Position numbers and translations under genes: made by a program
Source of the DNA: an uncultured Clostridia bacterium
GTDB lineage: Bacteria; Bacillota; Clostridia; Christensenellales; Borkfalkiaceae
Length of the DNA stretch: 22,573 nt
Assembly (NCBI GenBank): GCA_947090365.1
Contig: CAMUNT010000017.1
Coordinates: 1-22,573 of the forward strand
Reading direction: 5' to 3'
The notes under the pieces: model-generated
Database searches by the model: none
What the model was told of the DNA's origin: nothing
The model's input: the letters and a program-made list of their open reading frames with translations, nothing else
Shown: one piece after another, positions 8,653-16,826 of the stretch
How positions within the stretch are numbered: the stretch's first letter is position 1
How the letters are laid out: every line of letters begins with the position of its first letter

Positions 8653-9228
8653 TCAGTCCTTTACGTTTAAATTATAGTCAGTCATTACCTTTTCCGCAGG
8701 AGTTCCCTTTGCAATAGCTATAACTGCATCGGCCGCTCGCCCGCAGACGGAAATAAACAGCTCGTAGTCCTCCCGCTTCACTTCGGAAAGAACATAATTT
8801 ATTATAGGGATATTAACTGCGTTATCACGGATACCTATTCTTATTCGCGTAAAATCCGAAGAACCGATTTCGGCAATTACGGAACGCATTCCGTTATGCG
8901 TTCCCGCACTGCCCGAGGGGCGTATTCGCATTCCGCCTTTCGGCACATCGTAGTCGTCGTAAATAACTACGAGATCGGAGACGGACGCGCGGTACTTAGT
9001 CAAAAGCTGTTTAACAGCCCTTCCGCTGTTATTCATATAAGTTACGGGGCGTGCAAGTATTACTTTTTCCCCGTCAACGTTCGCTTCGGCAGTGAACGCT
9101 TCGCATTCCTTTTTCTTGAATTTGACGTTAAGCTTTGCCGCAACGTCGCCGACGGCAATGTAACCCATATTATGAAACGTTTTTAAATACTTTTCCTCGG
9201 GATTTCCGAGTCCTACAATAATTTTCAT
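8653..9228 (-). CDS. pth: Peptidyl-tRNA hydrolase
   Basis: This cytosolic esterase frees tRNA from peptidyl-tRNA dropped by ribosomes. The 191 residues hold the family landmarks: GLGNPEEKY at 6-14 (Asn9), the catalytic histidine His19 in FHNMGY, the substrate-binding YMNNSG stretch, the DDYDVP motif with the aspartate that polarises the histidine, and GTHNGMRS. It is followed by mfd with one base between stop and start, the usual order in Firmicutes. No convincing Shine-Dalgarno sequence precedes the ATG at 9228, and a hairpin separates the gene from prs, so its promoter is not obvious. Confidence 0.97.
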   Translation of the reverse strand: MKIIVGLGNPEEKYLKTFHNMGYIAVGDVAAKLNVKFKKKECEAFTAEANVDGEKVILARPVTYMNNSGRAVKQLLTKYRASVSDLVVIYDDYDVPKGGMRIRPSGSAGTHNGMRSVIAEIGSSDFTRIRIGIRDNAVNIPIINYVLSEVKREDYELFISVCGRAADAVIAIAKGTPAEKVMTDYNLNVKD

Positions 9229-9234
9229 ATTTAC

Positions 9235-9266
9235 AAAACCAAAATCCGCCGCAAAGCTTGCGGCGA
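9235..9266 (-). terminator. Hairpin after prs, probable (possibly leaky) terminator
   Basis: On the minus strand CGCCGCAA pairs with TTGCGGCG around the loop GCT (8 strong pairs), followed by the T-rich GATTTTGGTTTTG. The T run is interrupted, and no promoter for pth is evident, so part of transcription may read through into pth-mfd. Confidence 0.6.
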
Positions 9267-9270
9267 TTGT

Positions 9271-10218
9271 TTAATCGTATATTTTAGACATAGGTCTGTC
9301 AAGGTAAACGTTTTCTATAGCCGACGCAAAAATAGGCGCGGTTGAGATTATTTTGAAAATCGGAAGCAATTTTTCTTTCGGGATATTTATCGTATCGAGA
9401 ATTGCAAGCTCTGATACGGGTGACTTTGCGAGAAGCTCTATTGCAGACCCCGACAGCACGCCGTGCGAACAGCAACCGAAAATCCGCTTTGCACCCGCTT
9501 CTTTCAAAGCGGAAGCGCCGTGAGCCATAGTTCCGGCCGTATCCACTATATCGTCGACCATAAGGCAGTTTTTACCCTTCACTTCGCCGATAATATTCAT
9601 AACTTCCATAACGTTCGCCTTTATACGGCGCTTATCTATAATAGCCATCTTCGCGTTCATACGCGCGGCGACCTTTCTTGCCCTGACGACGGAACCGATA
9701 TCGGGCGAAACCACCACGAGCTCGTCGTCCACTTTTGATTTGAAATAATTATACAGCGTCGGTCCGCCGACGAGGTTATCCAGCGGAATATCGAAAAAAC
9801 CCTGAATTTGCAGGCAGTGCAAGTCCATCGTCAAAACCCTGTCCGCCCCTGCTGAAGTAATTAAATTTGCAACGAGCTTTGCGGTGATCGGCTCACGCGA
9901 GCGCGCCTTTCTGTCCTGCCTTGCATAACCGAAATAAGGAATTACGGCAGTAATTCTTCCTGCGCTTGCGCGCCTGGCGGCGTCAATCATAACAAGCAGC
10001 TCCATAAGATTATCATTTACGGGAGAGCCGGTCGACTGAATAAGAAAAACGTCTTTACCGCGGATTGATTCCGCGTATCTTACGTAAATTTCGCCGTCGG
10101 AAAAGTGCGTAATCTCAATCTCGCCCAACGAGGTGTTCAGCTTCGAGGCAATAGCCTCGGCAAGCGGTCTGTTCGAGGTTCCTGAAAAAAGTTTGATTTC
10201 ACTGCCGTGATTAATCAT
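9271..10218 (-). CDS. prs: Ribose-phosphate pyrophosphokinase (PRPP synthetase)
   Basis: It makes phosphoribosyl pyrophosphate from ribose 5-phosphate and ATP, feeding purine, pyrimidine, histidine, tryptophan and NAD synthesis. The 315 residues match the class I family closely. The flexible ATP loop with RQDRKARSREPITAK, the ribose-5-phosphate loop and the PRPP-binding signature MVDDIVDTAGTM are all intact. A strong GGAGG lies 5 bases before the ATG and a sigma-A promoter about 40 bases upstream. The prs-pth-mfd neighbourhood is the common Firmicutes arrangement. Confidence 0.97.
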   Translation of the reverse strand: MINHGSEIKLFSGTSNRPLAEAIASKLNTSLGEIEITHFSDGEIYVRYAESIRGKDVFLIQSTGSPVNDNLMELLVMIDAARRASAGRITAVIPYFGYARQDRKARSREPITAKLVANLITSAGADRVLTMDLHCLQIQGFFDIPLDNLVGGPTLYNYFKSKVDDELVVVSPDIGSVVRARKVAARMNAKMAIIDKRRIKANVMEVMNIIGEVKGKNCLMVDDIVDTAGTMAHGASALKEAGAKRIFGCCSHGVLSGSAIELLAKSPVSELAILDTINIPKEKLLPIFKIISTAPIFASAIENVYLDRPMSKIYD

Positions 10219-10257
10219 TATATCCTCCGACGGGTTCTTTTCGGTTGCACCATTTAT

Positions 10258-10286
10258 ATTTTATAATTATATAAATACAAAGTCAA
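10258..10286 (-). promoter_or_regulatory. Sigma-A promoter for prs
   Basis: TTGACT (10281-10286), a 17-base spacer and TAAAAT (10258-10263) lie upstream of prs. The surrounding AT-rich sequence offers other -10-like hexamers at less favourable spacings. Confidence 0.55.
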
Positions 10287-10306
10287 ATAAATAGGTTGAA
10301 AAATAA

Positions 10307-10759
10307 TCAGTGTTTGGTTCTTTCACGCATTTGAGAAAAAAAATCGGATAAAATACTCGCGCATTCCTCCTGCAAAATACCGCCCTCTACTTCTATTTTA
10401 TGGTTAAGAAGATTCGATTCGGCAAGCTGATCCGTCATAGAACGCCCCTTTGCCTCGTACGCGCCGAAATAAACTTTTTTTATACGAGCATTCAGCATTG
10501 CGCCCATACACATAGGACAAGGTTCAAGCGTTACGTACAGCTCGCACTCGGGAATCCTCCAACTTTTAAGCTTTTTACAGGCTTTTTCGATGGCTTCGAT
10601 TTCCGCGTGCGCCGTTGCTATCTGTTTTTTTGTTCGCCTGTTGTGCCCGCGCGAAATTATCTTTCCGTCAGCCACCACTACCGCGCCTATCGGCACTTCG
10701 CCCTCGTCGAAAGCTTTTTTCGCGCATTTCAGCGCGCATTTCATAAATTTATTCTGCAT
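10307..10759 (-). CDS. tadA: tRNA-specific adenosine deaminase TadA
   Basis: It converts adenosine 34 of tRNA-Arg(ACG) to inosine so that the anticodon can read three arginine codons. The 150-residue protein has the zinc-binding and catalytic HAE motif (His51, Glu53, in TAHAEIEAI) and PCPMC (Cys81, Cys84), plus the C-terminal helix with Phe-Phe typical of TadA rather than cytidine deaminase. The start overlaps the M14 peptidase gene by 11 bases. A second in-frame ATG at 10744 is possible; neither start has a clear ribosome binding site, which points to coupled translation. Confidence 0.93.
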   Translation of the reverse strand: MQNKFMKCALKCAKKAFDEGEVPIGAVVVADGKIISRGHNRRTKKQIATAHAEIEAIEKACKKLKSWRIPECELYVTLEPCPMCMGAMLNARIKKVYFGAYEAKGRSMTDQLAESNLLNHKIEVEGGILQEECASILSDFFSQMRERTKH

Positions 10760-11516
10760 ATTTATCCGTAAATATTTTAAGCGCTTTAAAGCACTTTTTC
10801 AGTTTTTTAATATCTTTTATAGGGTGTTCGAGACCGTCCGAGCCGCACTCTATCGTATATGCGGGAATTCTCAGCTTCTGAATACACCAATCCTTATACC
10901 CGCCTGCCGAACCGTAAATTATGACCGGCTTATAACCCGTTGCTTCGGCAAGAATATCGGCACCGCGCTTATCGCCCAGCCCGTTGTACTGCCAATATAT
11001 TTCTTCACCCTTCGTGTGAAAACTAAACGTAACGTACGGGCGGATTTTTAAAGTAAAATTTTTCAAAGCTTTCGTTTCGCTTTCCGAAAAGGGGCTGTCA
11101 CCTATACAGTTTTCGCCTCCGCGTCGTCTTGTGTTCAGCCTTCCGCTGCCCCAGTCCGCGTCGAAATTACAGTTCAAGTCAACTCCGCGGGCATTGGCCT
11201 TCCACATAGCCCTTACACTTTCGCTGATTGCCACCCCGTCGGGATTGACGATAGGAATTATCCAGCCTCCGCCCTTATCAACGCCCGTTTTTATATGCTT
11301 TAATGCAAGCTCCGCCGTTATCCACTCTCTGCCGTGAATGGCGTAAGTTGATATAAACTGTCTGCCGGTAGGACTTCCTATATGGAAAGCATAGATTTCT
11401 TTACCGTTTAAAGAATACCCTATTACGCACTTGCGCCCCGCATAGCTTTTGTAAAACTTTTCTACTTTTTCATATATCACACAATAGAATATTCCCAAAC
11501 TATTTGTGATATTCAC
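10749..11516 (-). CDS. M14 family zinc peptidase without signal peptide
   Basis: A zinc-dependent peptidase of the carboxypeptidase A/gamma-D-glutamyl-diaminopimelate peptidase superfamily. Zinc ligands are His61 and Glu64 in HGREW and His167 in FSFHTKGEE; the catalytic glutamate is Glu223 in YTIECG. The motif that is N-R-N in carboxypeptidase A, whose arginine grips the substrate carboxylate, reads N-C-N (115-117), which suggests a different substrate end, for example cell-wall stem peptides. There is no signal peptide, so it should act in the cytosol, perhaps on recycled muropeptides. The annotated start is a GTG at 11516 that overlaps rlmH by 17 bases; a GTG at 11480 is an alternative. Specificity is inference. 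Confidence 0.8.
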   Translation of the reverse strand: MNITNSLGIFYCVIYEKVEKFYKSYAGRKCVIGYSLNGKEIYAFHIGSPTGRQFISTYAIHGREWITAELALKHIKTGVDKGGGWIIPIVNPDGVAISESVRAMWKANARGVDLNCNFDADWGSGRLNTRRRGGENCIGDSPFSESETKALKNFTLKIRPYVTFSFHTKGEEIYWQYNGLGDKRGADILAEATGYKPVIIYGSAGGYKDWCIQKLRIPAYTIECGSDGLEHPIKDIKKLKKCFKALKIFTDKYAE

Positions 11517-11937
11517 CCCCGCCGTTTATCATAAACGCACGGTAAATCTGTTCAAGCAGAATTACGCGCATAAGCTGGTGGGGAAAAGTCATATCCGAAA
11601 ACGAAAGCTTTAAATGCGCCTTATCTTTGACCTTATCCGAAAGCCCGCAGGAAGAGCCTATTATAAAAGTACATTCGACACCGCTGTCAGTCAGCTCTTT
11701 AATATAAACCGCCAGTTCCTCGCTTGAATTTTTTCTCCCCTCGATACACAGTGCAACTATTCGCCCCTTAGCGGTCTTTAAAATCAGCTCAGCCTCTTCG
11801 TCCAAGGTCCTGCATTCGGCGATTTCACGAACCTCGACCTTTGCAAAACGCGAAAGTCTTTTCAAATATTCAGACACCGCATCACAGTAAAATTTTTCCT
11901 TGATTTTGCCTACGCAAACGATATTTATTTTCTGCAC
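11500..11937 (-). CDS. rlmH: 23S rRNA (pseudouridine-1915-N3)-methyltransferase RlmH
   Basis: This SPOUT-fold enzyme methylates pseudouridine 1915 in helix 69 of 23S rRNA on assembled ribosomes. The 145 residues are about ten fewer than in the best known members but keep the core: the CVGKIKEKF start, the SAM-binding IIGSSCGLSDKV knot region, and the characteristic end LLEQIYRAF...GGEYHK. It begins with GTG, which overlaps the TAG stop of the CPBP gene by one base, and has GGGGTGG a few bases upstream, so translation is coupled. Confidence 0.95.
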   Translation of the reverse strand: MQKINIVCVGKIKEKFYCDAVSEYLKRLSRFAKVEVREIAECRTLDEEAELILKTAKGRIVALCIEGRKNSSEELAVYIKELTDSGVECTFIIGSSCGLSDKVKDKAHLKLSFSDMTFPHQLMRVILLEQIYRAFMINGGGEYHK

Positions 11938-12965
11938 TACGCCACCCCGAAAAGCGACAGCACCCAGACAAGTCCCAGCGCGCCGATAGCGACTGACGCA
12001 TATAAGAAAAACACTTTCACCCCGCCCTTTTCACACTTTTTAAGCGGAGTTTTATCCAGCACAAGCCAGACTACTGCGCCGACAAACGATATTGCCGAAA
12101 ATACCGTTACGATAATAAATGCGGTATCTGACATTACGAGATTTCCCGCCTCGTCGAACAAATTGCAGGCGTTAAAAATTACTATAAGTGCGTTGTTTAT
12201 AAAGTGCATAAGCATCGACGGCAAAATCGACCCCGAGCGCACTGCAATGAACGCAAACGCGCAGCCCGCAATAAACTGATAGACTGTTTGTTCGGGCGAA
12301 GCGTGAAACAGCGAAAAGCAAAAGCCCGTAACAAGTATCGCCCTTATACTGCCCATTCCGTTGTGACAGCAATTTAGAAGCAATCCTCTGAACATCAATT
12401 CTTCGAATATAGCGGGCAAAATCGCAATTACTATAAACGCCGGCACCACCAAACCGCCAGAAACATCGGGAAAATAGCTTGACGATTCTCTCGGCCGATA
12501 TCCGAAAAGCTTAAAAAATTCAACGGAAACTCCGTTTAAATAGCTTAAAGAAAATAAAAGTCCGAAAATCAGCAGAACGGCGATTAAATAATATTTCGGC
12601 TTGCATTTAACCTGAAAAATCTGACCGAACCCGACCTTGAAGCGTTTGGTAATAAAAAGCACGCACGTAGCAATCATTATCGGAGTAAGCAGATAATTCA
12701 CGTAAATAAACGCGTCGGTTTTCTGAATATGTTTCAGAGCCTCCTGAATGTCAGAATAACCGTACTTATCCATTATAGCATTTGCAATAATCGCCGTTAC
12801 GGCAGACGCAACGACTGAAAAAATGCAATAAATTATAACAAGCACAGAAAACGAAATTCCACCCGTTTTCGAAGTAAGACCGCAATTGACAGTCTGCATT
12901 TCAGGCTGATTATCTTCAAAAAAATCAATTTCTTCCTCTTTTTGAGGTTTTGAATTATCTTCCAT
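11937..12965 (-). CDS. CPBP family intramembrane metalloprotease (Abi/CAAX-like)
   Basis: A membrane protease of the CPBP (ABI, Rce1-like) family. The 342 residues have an acidic cytoplasmic N-terminus (1-35) and about eight membrane helices. The three active-site motifs are present: EELMFRG with Glu188, Glu189 and Arg193; FSLFHAS with His221; and HFINNA with His254. Family members process lipidated or bacteriocin-related peptides or protect against bacteriocins; the substrate here is unknown. The gene heads a tight operon with rlmH, the M14 peptidase and tadA. No Shine-Dalgarno sequence precedes the ATG, and a perfect -10 box ends only 6 bases before it. Confidence 0.85.
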   Translation of the reverse strand: MEDNSKPQKEEEIDFFEDNQPEMQTVNCGLTSKTGGISFSVLVIIYCIFSVVASAVTAIIANAIMDKYGYSDIQEALKHIQKTDAFIYVNYLLTPIMIATCVLFITKRFKVGFGQIFQVKCKPKYYLIAVLLIFGLLFSLSYLNGVSVEFFKLFGYRPRESSSYFPDVSGGLVVPAFIVIAILPAIFEELMFRGLLLNCCHNGMGSIRAILVTGFCFSLFHASPEQTVYQFIAGCAFAFIAVRSGSILPSMLMHFINNALIVIFNACNLFDEAGNLVMSDTAFIIVTVFSAISFVGAVVWLVLDKTPLKKCEKGGVKVFFLYASVAIGALGLVWVLSLFGVA

Positions 12966-12971
12966 ATTTTG

Positions 12972-13000
12972 ATTATAACTTAAATTTAATTTATTGTAAA
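12972..13000 (-). promoter_or_regulatory. Sigma-A promoter for the CPBP-rlmH-M14-tadA operon
   Basis: TTTACA (12995-13000), a 17-base spacer and TATAAT (12972-12977). The -10 box ends 6 bases before the ATG at 12965, so the transcript would start at or next to the start codon. Confidence 0.7.
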
Positions 13001-13032
13001 CAAATATTTGCTTTTATTTATAATTAAATGCC

Positions 13033-13061
13033 TTGACTTTGCTTTTACTATTTAATATAAT
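13033..13061 (+). promoter_or_regulatory. Sigma-A promoter for pheS-pheT
   Basis: TTGACT (13033-13038), a 17-base spacer and TATAAT (13056-13061). Transcription would start near 13068, giving a leader of about 250 bases that contains the T-box. It is divergent from the CPBP promoter, with about 32 bases between the two -35 boxes. Confidence 0.8.
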
Positions 13062-13067
13062 TGTATT

Positions 13068-13311
13068 AATTATAAAGGTGTTGACCAAGACAGACGGCTT
13101 AGACGTTCTTTTCAGAGATAAGAACCCGCAGGCTGAAAGGTTCTTTAAAGAATAAAGCCGTTATTCCCTTGCGAGCCGAACGCGTGAAAAGTTTAGTAAT
13201 GCGTTCCGTAAATCTGCGTTAAGGATGAAAAGAGGCGGTTTTGCAATCGCGAAATCAGGTGGTACAGCGAACTTATTTTCGCCCTGTGTTTACAGGGCGA
13301 TTTTTATATTT
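13068..13311 (+). promoter_or_regulatory. T-box riboswitch, phenylalanine-specific
   Basis: The leader senses uncharged tRNA-Phe and lets transcription continue into pheST. Stem I is closed by CAAG (13085-13088)/CTTG (13168-13171) and ACGGCTT (13094-13100)/AAGCCGT (13155-13161). The internal loop between these two helices carries TTC at 13164-13166, a phenylalanine specifier codon. The upper stem AAGAACC/GGTTCTT follows an AGAGA bulge and has the GCTGAAA-type loop seen in T-boxes. GAACGC/GCGTTC at about 13178-13206 is a stem III candidate. The T-box proper is AGGTGGTACAGCGAA (13257-13271); its TGGT can pair with the ACCA end of tRNA-Phe. The terminator follows. No gene lies in 12966-13323. 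Confidence 0.88.
13279..13311 (+). terminator. Regulated terminator of the pheS T-box
   Basis: TCGCCCTGT (13279-13287) pairs perfectly with ACAGGGCGA (13292-13300) around GTTT, followed by TTTTTATATTTT. The left arm lies within reach of the T-box sequence and would be taken up by the antiterminator when uncharged tRNA binds. Confidence 0.9.
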
Positions 13312-13323
13312 TATGAGGTTTTT

Positions 13324-14352
13324 ATGGACGTAAAAGAAAAAATAAAACAAATCGAAGAGCAAATCGAAAACACAATCAAGGAAATCAAATCAAGCCAGAC
13401 CTTGCAGGAAATCAAGATGAAATTCCTTGGCAAGACGGGCGAAATTTCTTCGCTTATGAAAAATATGCGCGACGTTCCGCCGGAGGAGCGCCCGAGTATG
13501 GGCAAGCTTTTAAACGCGCTTAGACAGTGGAGCGAAGAAAAGTTTGACGAGCTTGAAAGAGGACTGAAAAAGCTTGAACTCAAAAAGAAATATGCCGACG
13601 AAAAAATCGACGTAACTATGCCCGGACAAATTTCGCCCGACGGAGCGTATCACCCCTCTACCCTCGTTACCAACGAGCTTATTTCTATATTCCTTGGTAT
13701 GGGATTCGAAATATTCGAGGGGCCCGAAATAGAAAACGACTACTATAATTTTACGGCGTTAAATACGCCCGCCGACCATCCCGCAAGAGATATGCAGGAT
13801 ACTTTCTATTTATCGGAAAACCTTTTATTGCGGACGCAGACCTCAGCGGGACAGATAAGAGTTATGGAGAATAAAAAACCGCCTATTAAAATACTTTCCC
13901 CGGGTAAGGTTTACCGCAGCGACGACGACGCGACCCACTCGCCTATGTTCTCGCAAATGGAAATGCTCGTCGTAGACAAAGGTCTGACACTGTGCGATTT
14001 GCAGGGAATGCTGGACGAGTTAGTCAAAAAGATTTTCGGAAACGCCGTAAAGACGAGACTACGCCCCTCCTACTTCCCTTTTACGGAGCCTTCGGTTGAA
14101 GTAGACGTCAGCTGTTTCGAGTGCGGCGGTAACGGGTGCAGACTGTGCAAAGGCACAGGCTGGATTGAATTAGGCGGTGCGGGTATGGTAAACAGGCACG
14201 TTTTAGATGGGTGCGGAATAGACCCCGACGAGTATACGGGCTTTGCGTTCGGATTCGGAATAGACAGAATTGCAATGCTTAAATACGGTATAAACAATAT
14301 TAAACTTTTATTCGAGGGCGACGTCCGCTTTCTGAAACAGTTCAAGGGTTAA
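13324..14352 (+). CDS. pheS: Phenylalanine-tRNA ligase alpha subunit
   Basis: PheS is the catalytic alpha subunit of the heterotetrameric enzyme that charges tRNA-Phe. The 342 residues start with the antiparallel coiled coil (about 1-85) that grips the tRNA, followed by the class II core: motif 1 region from MPGQ to GFEIFEGPEIE, motif 2 with VYRSDDDATHSP, and motif 3 FGFGIDRIAML. A Cys-rich insert (CFECGGNGCRLCKGTGW) is found in many bacterial PheS. The frame is open further upstream to 13225, but that part lies in the T-box; the ATG at 13324 has GAGG six bases ahead and gives the family length. pheT follows after 12 bases. Confidence 0.97.
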   Translation: MDVKEKIKQIEEQIENTIKEIKSSQTLQEIKMKFLGKTGEISSLMKNMRDVPPEERPSMGKLLNALRQWSEEKFDELERGLKKLELKKKYADEKIDVTMPGQISPDGAYHPSTLVTNELISIFLGMGFEIFEGPEIENDYYNFTALNTPADHPARDMQDTFYLSENLLLRTQTSAGQIRVMENKKPPIKILSPGKVYRSDDDATHSPMFSQMEMLVVDKGLTLCDLQGMLDELVKKIFGNAVKTRLRPSYFPFTEPSVEVDVSCFECGGNGCRLCKGTGWIELGGAGMVNRHVLDGCGIDPDEYTGFAFGFGIDRIAMLKYGINNIKLLFEGDVRFLKQFKG

Positions 14353-14364
14353 AGGAGAAAGAAA

Positions 14365-16773
14365 ATGAAAGCACCTTTAAGTTGGCTTAAAGATTACGTT
14401 GATATAAACGTTTCCGCAGAAGAATTGCAGGCTAAGCTTTTTTCTTGCGGATTTGAAGTTGAAGAATTATACGAAATAGGCAGAGATATTACCGGTGTCG
14501 TCGTCGGTGAAGTTATAGAATGCGAAAAAGTCGAGGGCACACACCTTTCCGTATGCAAAGTCGACTGCGGAGATAAAGGAATTTTTCAGATTTGCTGCGG
14601 AGCCGACAACGTTAAAAAAGGAATTAAAGCCCCCTGCGCTCTCGTTGGCGCAACCGTATACGCTACCGCGAAAGATCACGTTACAATCGAAGGAATTATG
14701 ACGATTAAAAAAGGCAAGCTCCGCGGAATAGAATCCGATGGAATGCTTTGCTCAGGCGTTGAGCTCGGCGTAAACGGCGATATGTACTACGGTGCAGATT
14801 ATAACGGTCTTCTGATTTTACCTTCTTCGCTGAAAAACGGAGAAGACGTAAAGCGTGAGCTTGGTCTCGACGACTATATTTTTGATATATCGATAACCGC
14901 AAACCGTCCCGACTGCCAAAGCATTTTCGGCATTGCGCGTGAAATCGGCGCCGTACTTAATAAGCCCGTAAAAGAGCCTGATTACTCGTTTAAAACAATT
15001 AAAAGCGACAAAAAAATTCAAATAAACGATTTAGCTCCTGAACTATGCCCGAGATATATCGGACATTACGTAAACAACGTAAAAATAGCACCCTCGCCCG
15101 ACTGGCTGAAAAAAAAGCTTGCGCTGTGCGGACTTCGGTCTATAAATAACGTCGTCGATATTACTAACTTTATTCTTCTTGAATTAGGACAGCCGATGCA
15201 CGCATTCGACCTAAGAACGCTCGAAGGCGCAACCGTCAATATCAGAAGAGCGAACGACGGCGAAAAAATCACTACTCTCGACGAAAAAGAATTTGAATTG
15301 AACAGCGAAAATCTTGTCATCTGCGACAGCATAAAACCCTGCGCGTTAGCGGGAATTATGGGCGGACTTAACAGCGAAATCAAAGATGATACAACCGAGG
15401 TGCTCTTCGAATCTGCAAAATTTGCGCGCGACAACGTAAGGCGTACTGCAAGGGCTTTGGGGCAGCACTCCGACTCTTCCGCTCTTTTTGAAAAAGGCGT
15501 AAACGAATATACGGTAGAAAAAGCTATTTTAAGGGCGCTGAATTTAATCGATAAACTCGGTTGCGGAACCGTTACCGACGTTGAAGTCGACGTTAAGACC
15601 CCTTATTCAAATCTTACCGAAAAGAAAATGACCGTCAGCATAAACAAAGTAAACGCACTGCTCGGCATAACCGTTCCATCAAAGAAAATGGAAAGCATTT
15701 TAACAAGCCTATATTTCAAAGTAAATATAAACGGTGACGAAATGAATTTAACCGTTCCGCGTTACAGGGAAGATATAGACGGTTACCCCGACATCGCGGA
15801 AGAGATAATAAGAATGTACGGTTACAGCCATATCTCCCCCACTTTTATTCCCACTGCTTCTGTCACGAGCGGAGGTCTTACGGAGGAACAGAAAGCCGAA
15901 AATAAACTGAAAGATATTCTCGTGAGCAAAGGCCTTTACGAAATTTCGTGCTATTCGTTTATATCTGAAAAAGATTTCGATATGCTGAAAATTACTGCAG
16001 ACTGCGACGAACGCAAAGCTATAAAAATTTTGAACCCCATAAGCGAAGATTTATCCGTAATGCGCACCACCCTTGTTCCGTCAATGGTCAACGTAATCGT
16101 AAGAAATTTACGGCGCGGTAATATGAACGGTAAGCTGTTTGAGCTGGCAAAAGTTTATCTTGCAAATGAACTGCCTGTTAAAAATTTCCCCGAAGAAAAG
16201 AAAATGCTCTCTTTGGGAATGTGGGGAAATTGCACGTTTTTCCACTTAAAGGGCGTCACCGACAACCTTGCGTCGCACCTCAACGTCAGGTTCGAATACG
16301 AGCCTTGCGAAAAGCCCTTCCTGCATCCGGGAAAAACGGCAAAAATCACCTGCGACGGCGAGAGTGTCGGTTATATAGGCATACTTGCCCCTACAGTTGC
16401 CGAAGAGCTTGCAATCGACAGAACGGTTGCCGTCGGCGAATTGGACTATGAGGCTCTCAGAAAACACTCGAAACCGTTAAAATATACGCCTCTCCCCAAA
16501 TTCACCGAATTTACGCGCGATTTGGCGCTGGTGTGCGATATGAGCGTCAGTTCAGGCGAAATCGAGAAAGAAATTTATTCGGCGTGCAAATACGTAACGG
16601 AGGTATTCCTTTTCGATATTTACGTCGGAGAGCAGATTGAAAAAAACAAAAAGAGTATGGCGTTTAAAGTGACGTTTACCCCCAAAGAAGAACCTATCGA
16701 CGACAAAATAGACGGCTTTGTAAAAAAGATATTAAACAACCTGAAATTCAAGCTGAATATAACTTTAAGATAA
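14365..16773 (+). CDS. pheT: Phenylalanine-tRNA ligase beta subunit
   Basis: PheT supplies tRNA binding and the editing site that hydrolyses Tyr-tRNA-Phe. The 802 residues are standard. The N-terminal B1 stretch and the EMAP-II-like tRNA-binding domain (about 40-150, VVVGEVIECEKVEGTHLSVC) come first. The B3/B4 editing domain follows (about 210-400, with GQPMHAFDLRTL and the AGIMGG loop), then B5 (about 405-475), a catalytic-core-like domain and the ferredoxin-fold anticodon-binding domain at the end (about 710-802, FTRDLALVCD). AAAGGAG lies 7 bases before the ATG. It shares the pheS transcript and T-box control and ends in a strong terminator. Confidence 0.97.
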   Translation: MKAPLSWLKDYVDINVSAEELQAKLFSCGFEVEELYEIGRDITGVVVGEVIECEKVEGTHLSVCKVDCGDKGIFQICCGADNVKKGIKAPCALVGATVYATAKDHVTIEGIMTIKKGKLRGIESDGMLCSGVELGVNGDMYYGADYNGLLILPSSLKNGEDVKRELGLDDYIFDISITANRPDCQSIFGIAREIGAVLNKPVKEPDYSFKTIKSDKKIQINDLAPELCPRYIGHYVNNVKIAPSPDWLKKKLALCGLRSINNVVDITNFILLELGQPMHAFDLRTLEGATVNIRRANDGEKITTLDEKEFELNSENLVICDSIKPCALAGIMGGLNSEIKDDTTEVLFESAKFARDNVRRTARALGQHSDSSALFEKGVNEYTVEKAILRALNLIDKLGCGTVTDVEVDVKTPYSNLTEKKMTVSINKVNALLGITVPSKKMESILTSLYFKVNINGDEMNLTVPRYREDIDGYPDIAEEIIRMYGYSHISPTFIPTASVTSGGLTEEQKAENKLKDILVSKGLYEISCYSFISEKDFDMLKITADCDERKAIKILNPISEDLSVMRTTLVPSMVNVIVRNLRRGNMNGKLFELAKVYLANELPVKNFPEEKKMLSLGMWGNCTFFHLKGVTDNLASHLNVRFEYEPCEKPFLHPGKTAKITCDGESVGYIGILAPTVAEELAIDRTVAVGELDYEALRKHSKPLKYTPLPKFTEFTRDLALVCDMSVSSGEIEKEIYSACKYVTEVFLFDIYVGEQIEKNKKSMAFKVTFTPKEEPIDDKIDGFVKKILNNLKFKLNITLR

Positions 16774-16776
16774 CGA

Positions 16777-16814
16777 AATTAAAAGCTCTGCGCTTTGCGC
16801 AGAGCTTTTGGTTA
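16777..16814. terminator. Bidirectional terminator between pheT and the solute-binding gene
   Basis: AAAAGCTCTGCG (16781-16792) pairs with CGCAGAGCTTTT (16798-16809) around CTTTG. The A and T runs at both feet let it act for pheT on the plus strand and for the convergent solute-binding protein gene on the minus strand. Confidence 0.85.
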
Positions 16815-16826
16815 GTAATAATTCAA

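Noticed and set aside
9235..9266. The prs-pth hairpin as a repeat element
   Set aside because: It is a single copy with a T-rich tail and is explained as a terminator.
13225..13323. In-frame upstream extension of pheS beginning with an ATG at 13225
   Set aside because: It lies inside the T-box and its terminator; the ATG at 13324 has a ribosome binding site and gives the usual PheS length.
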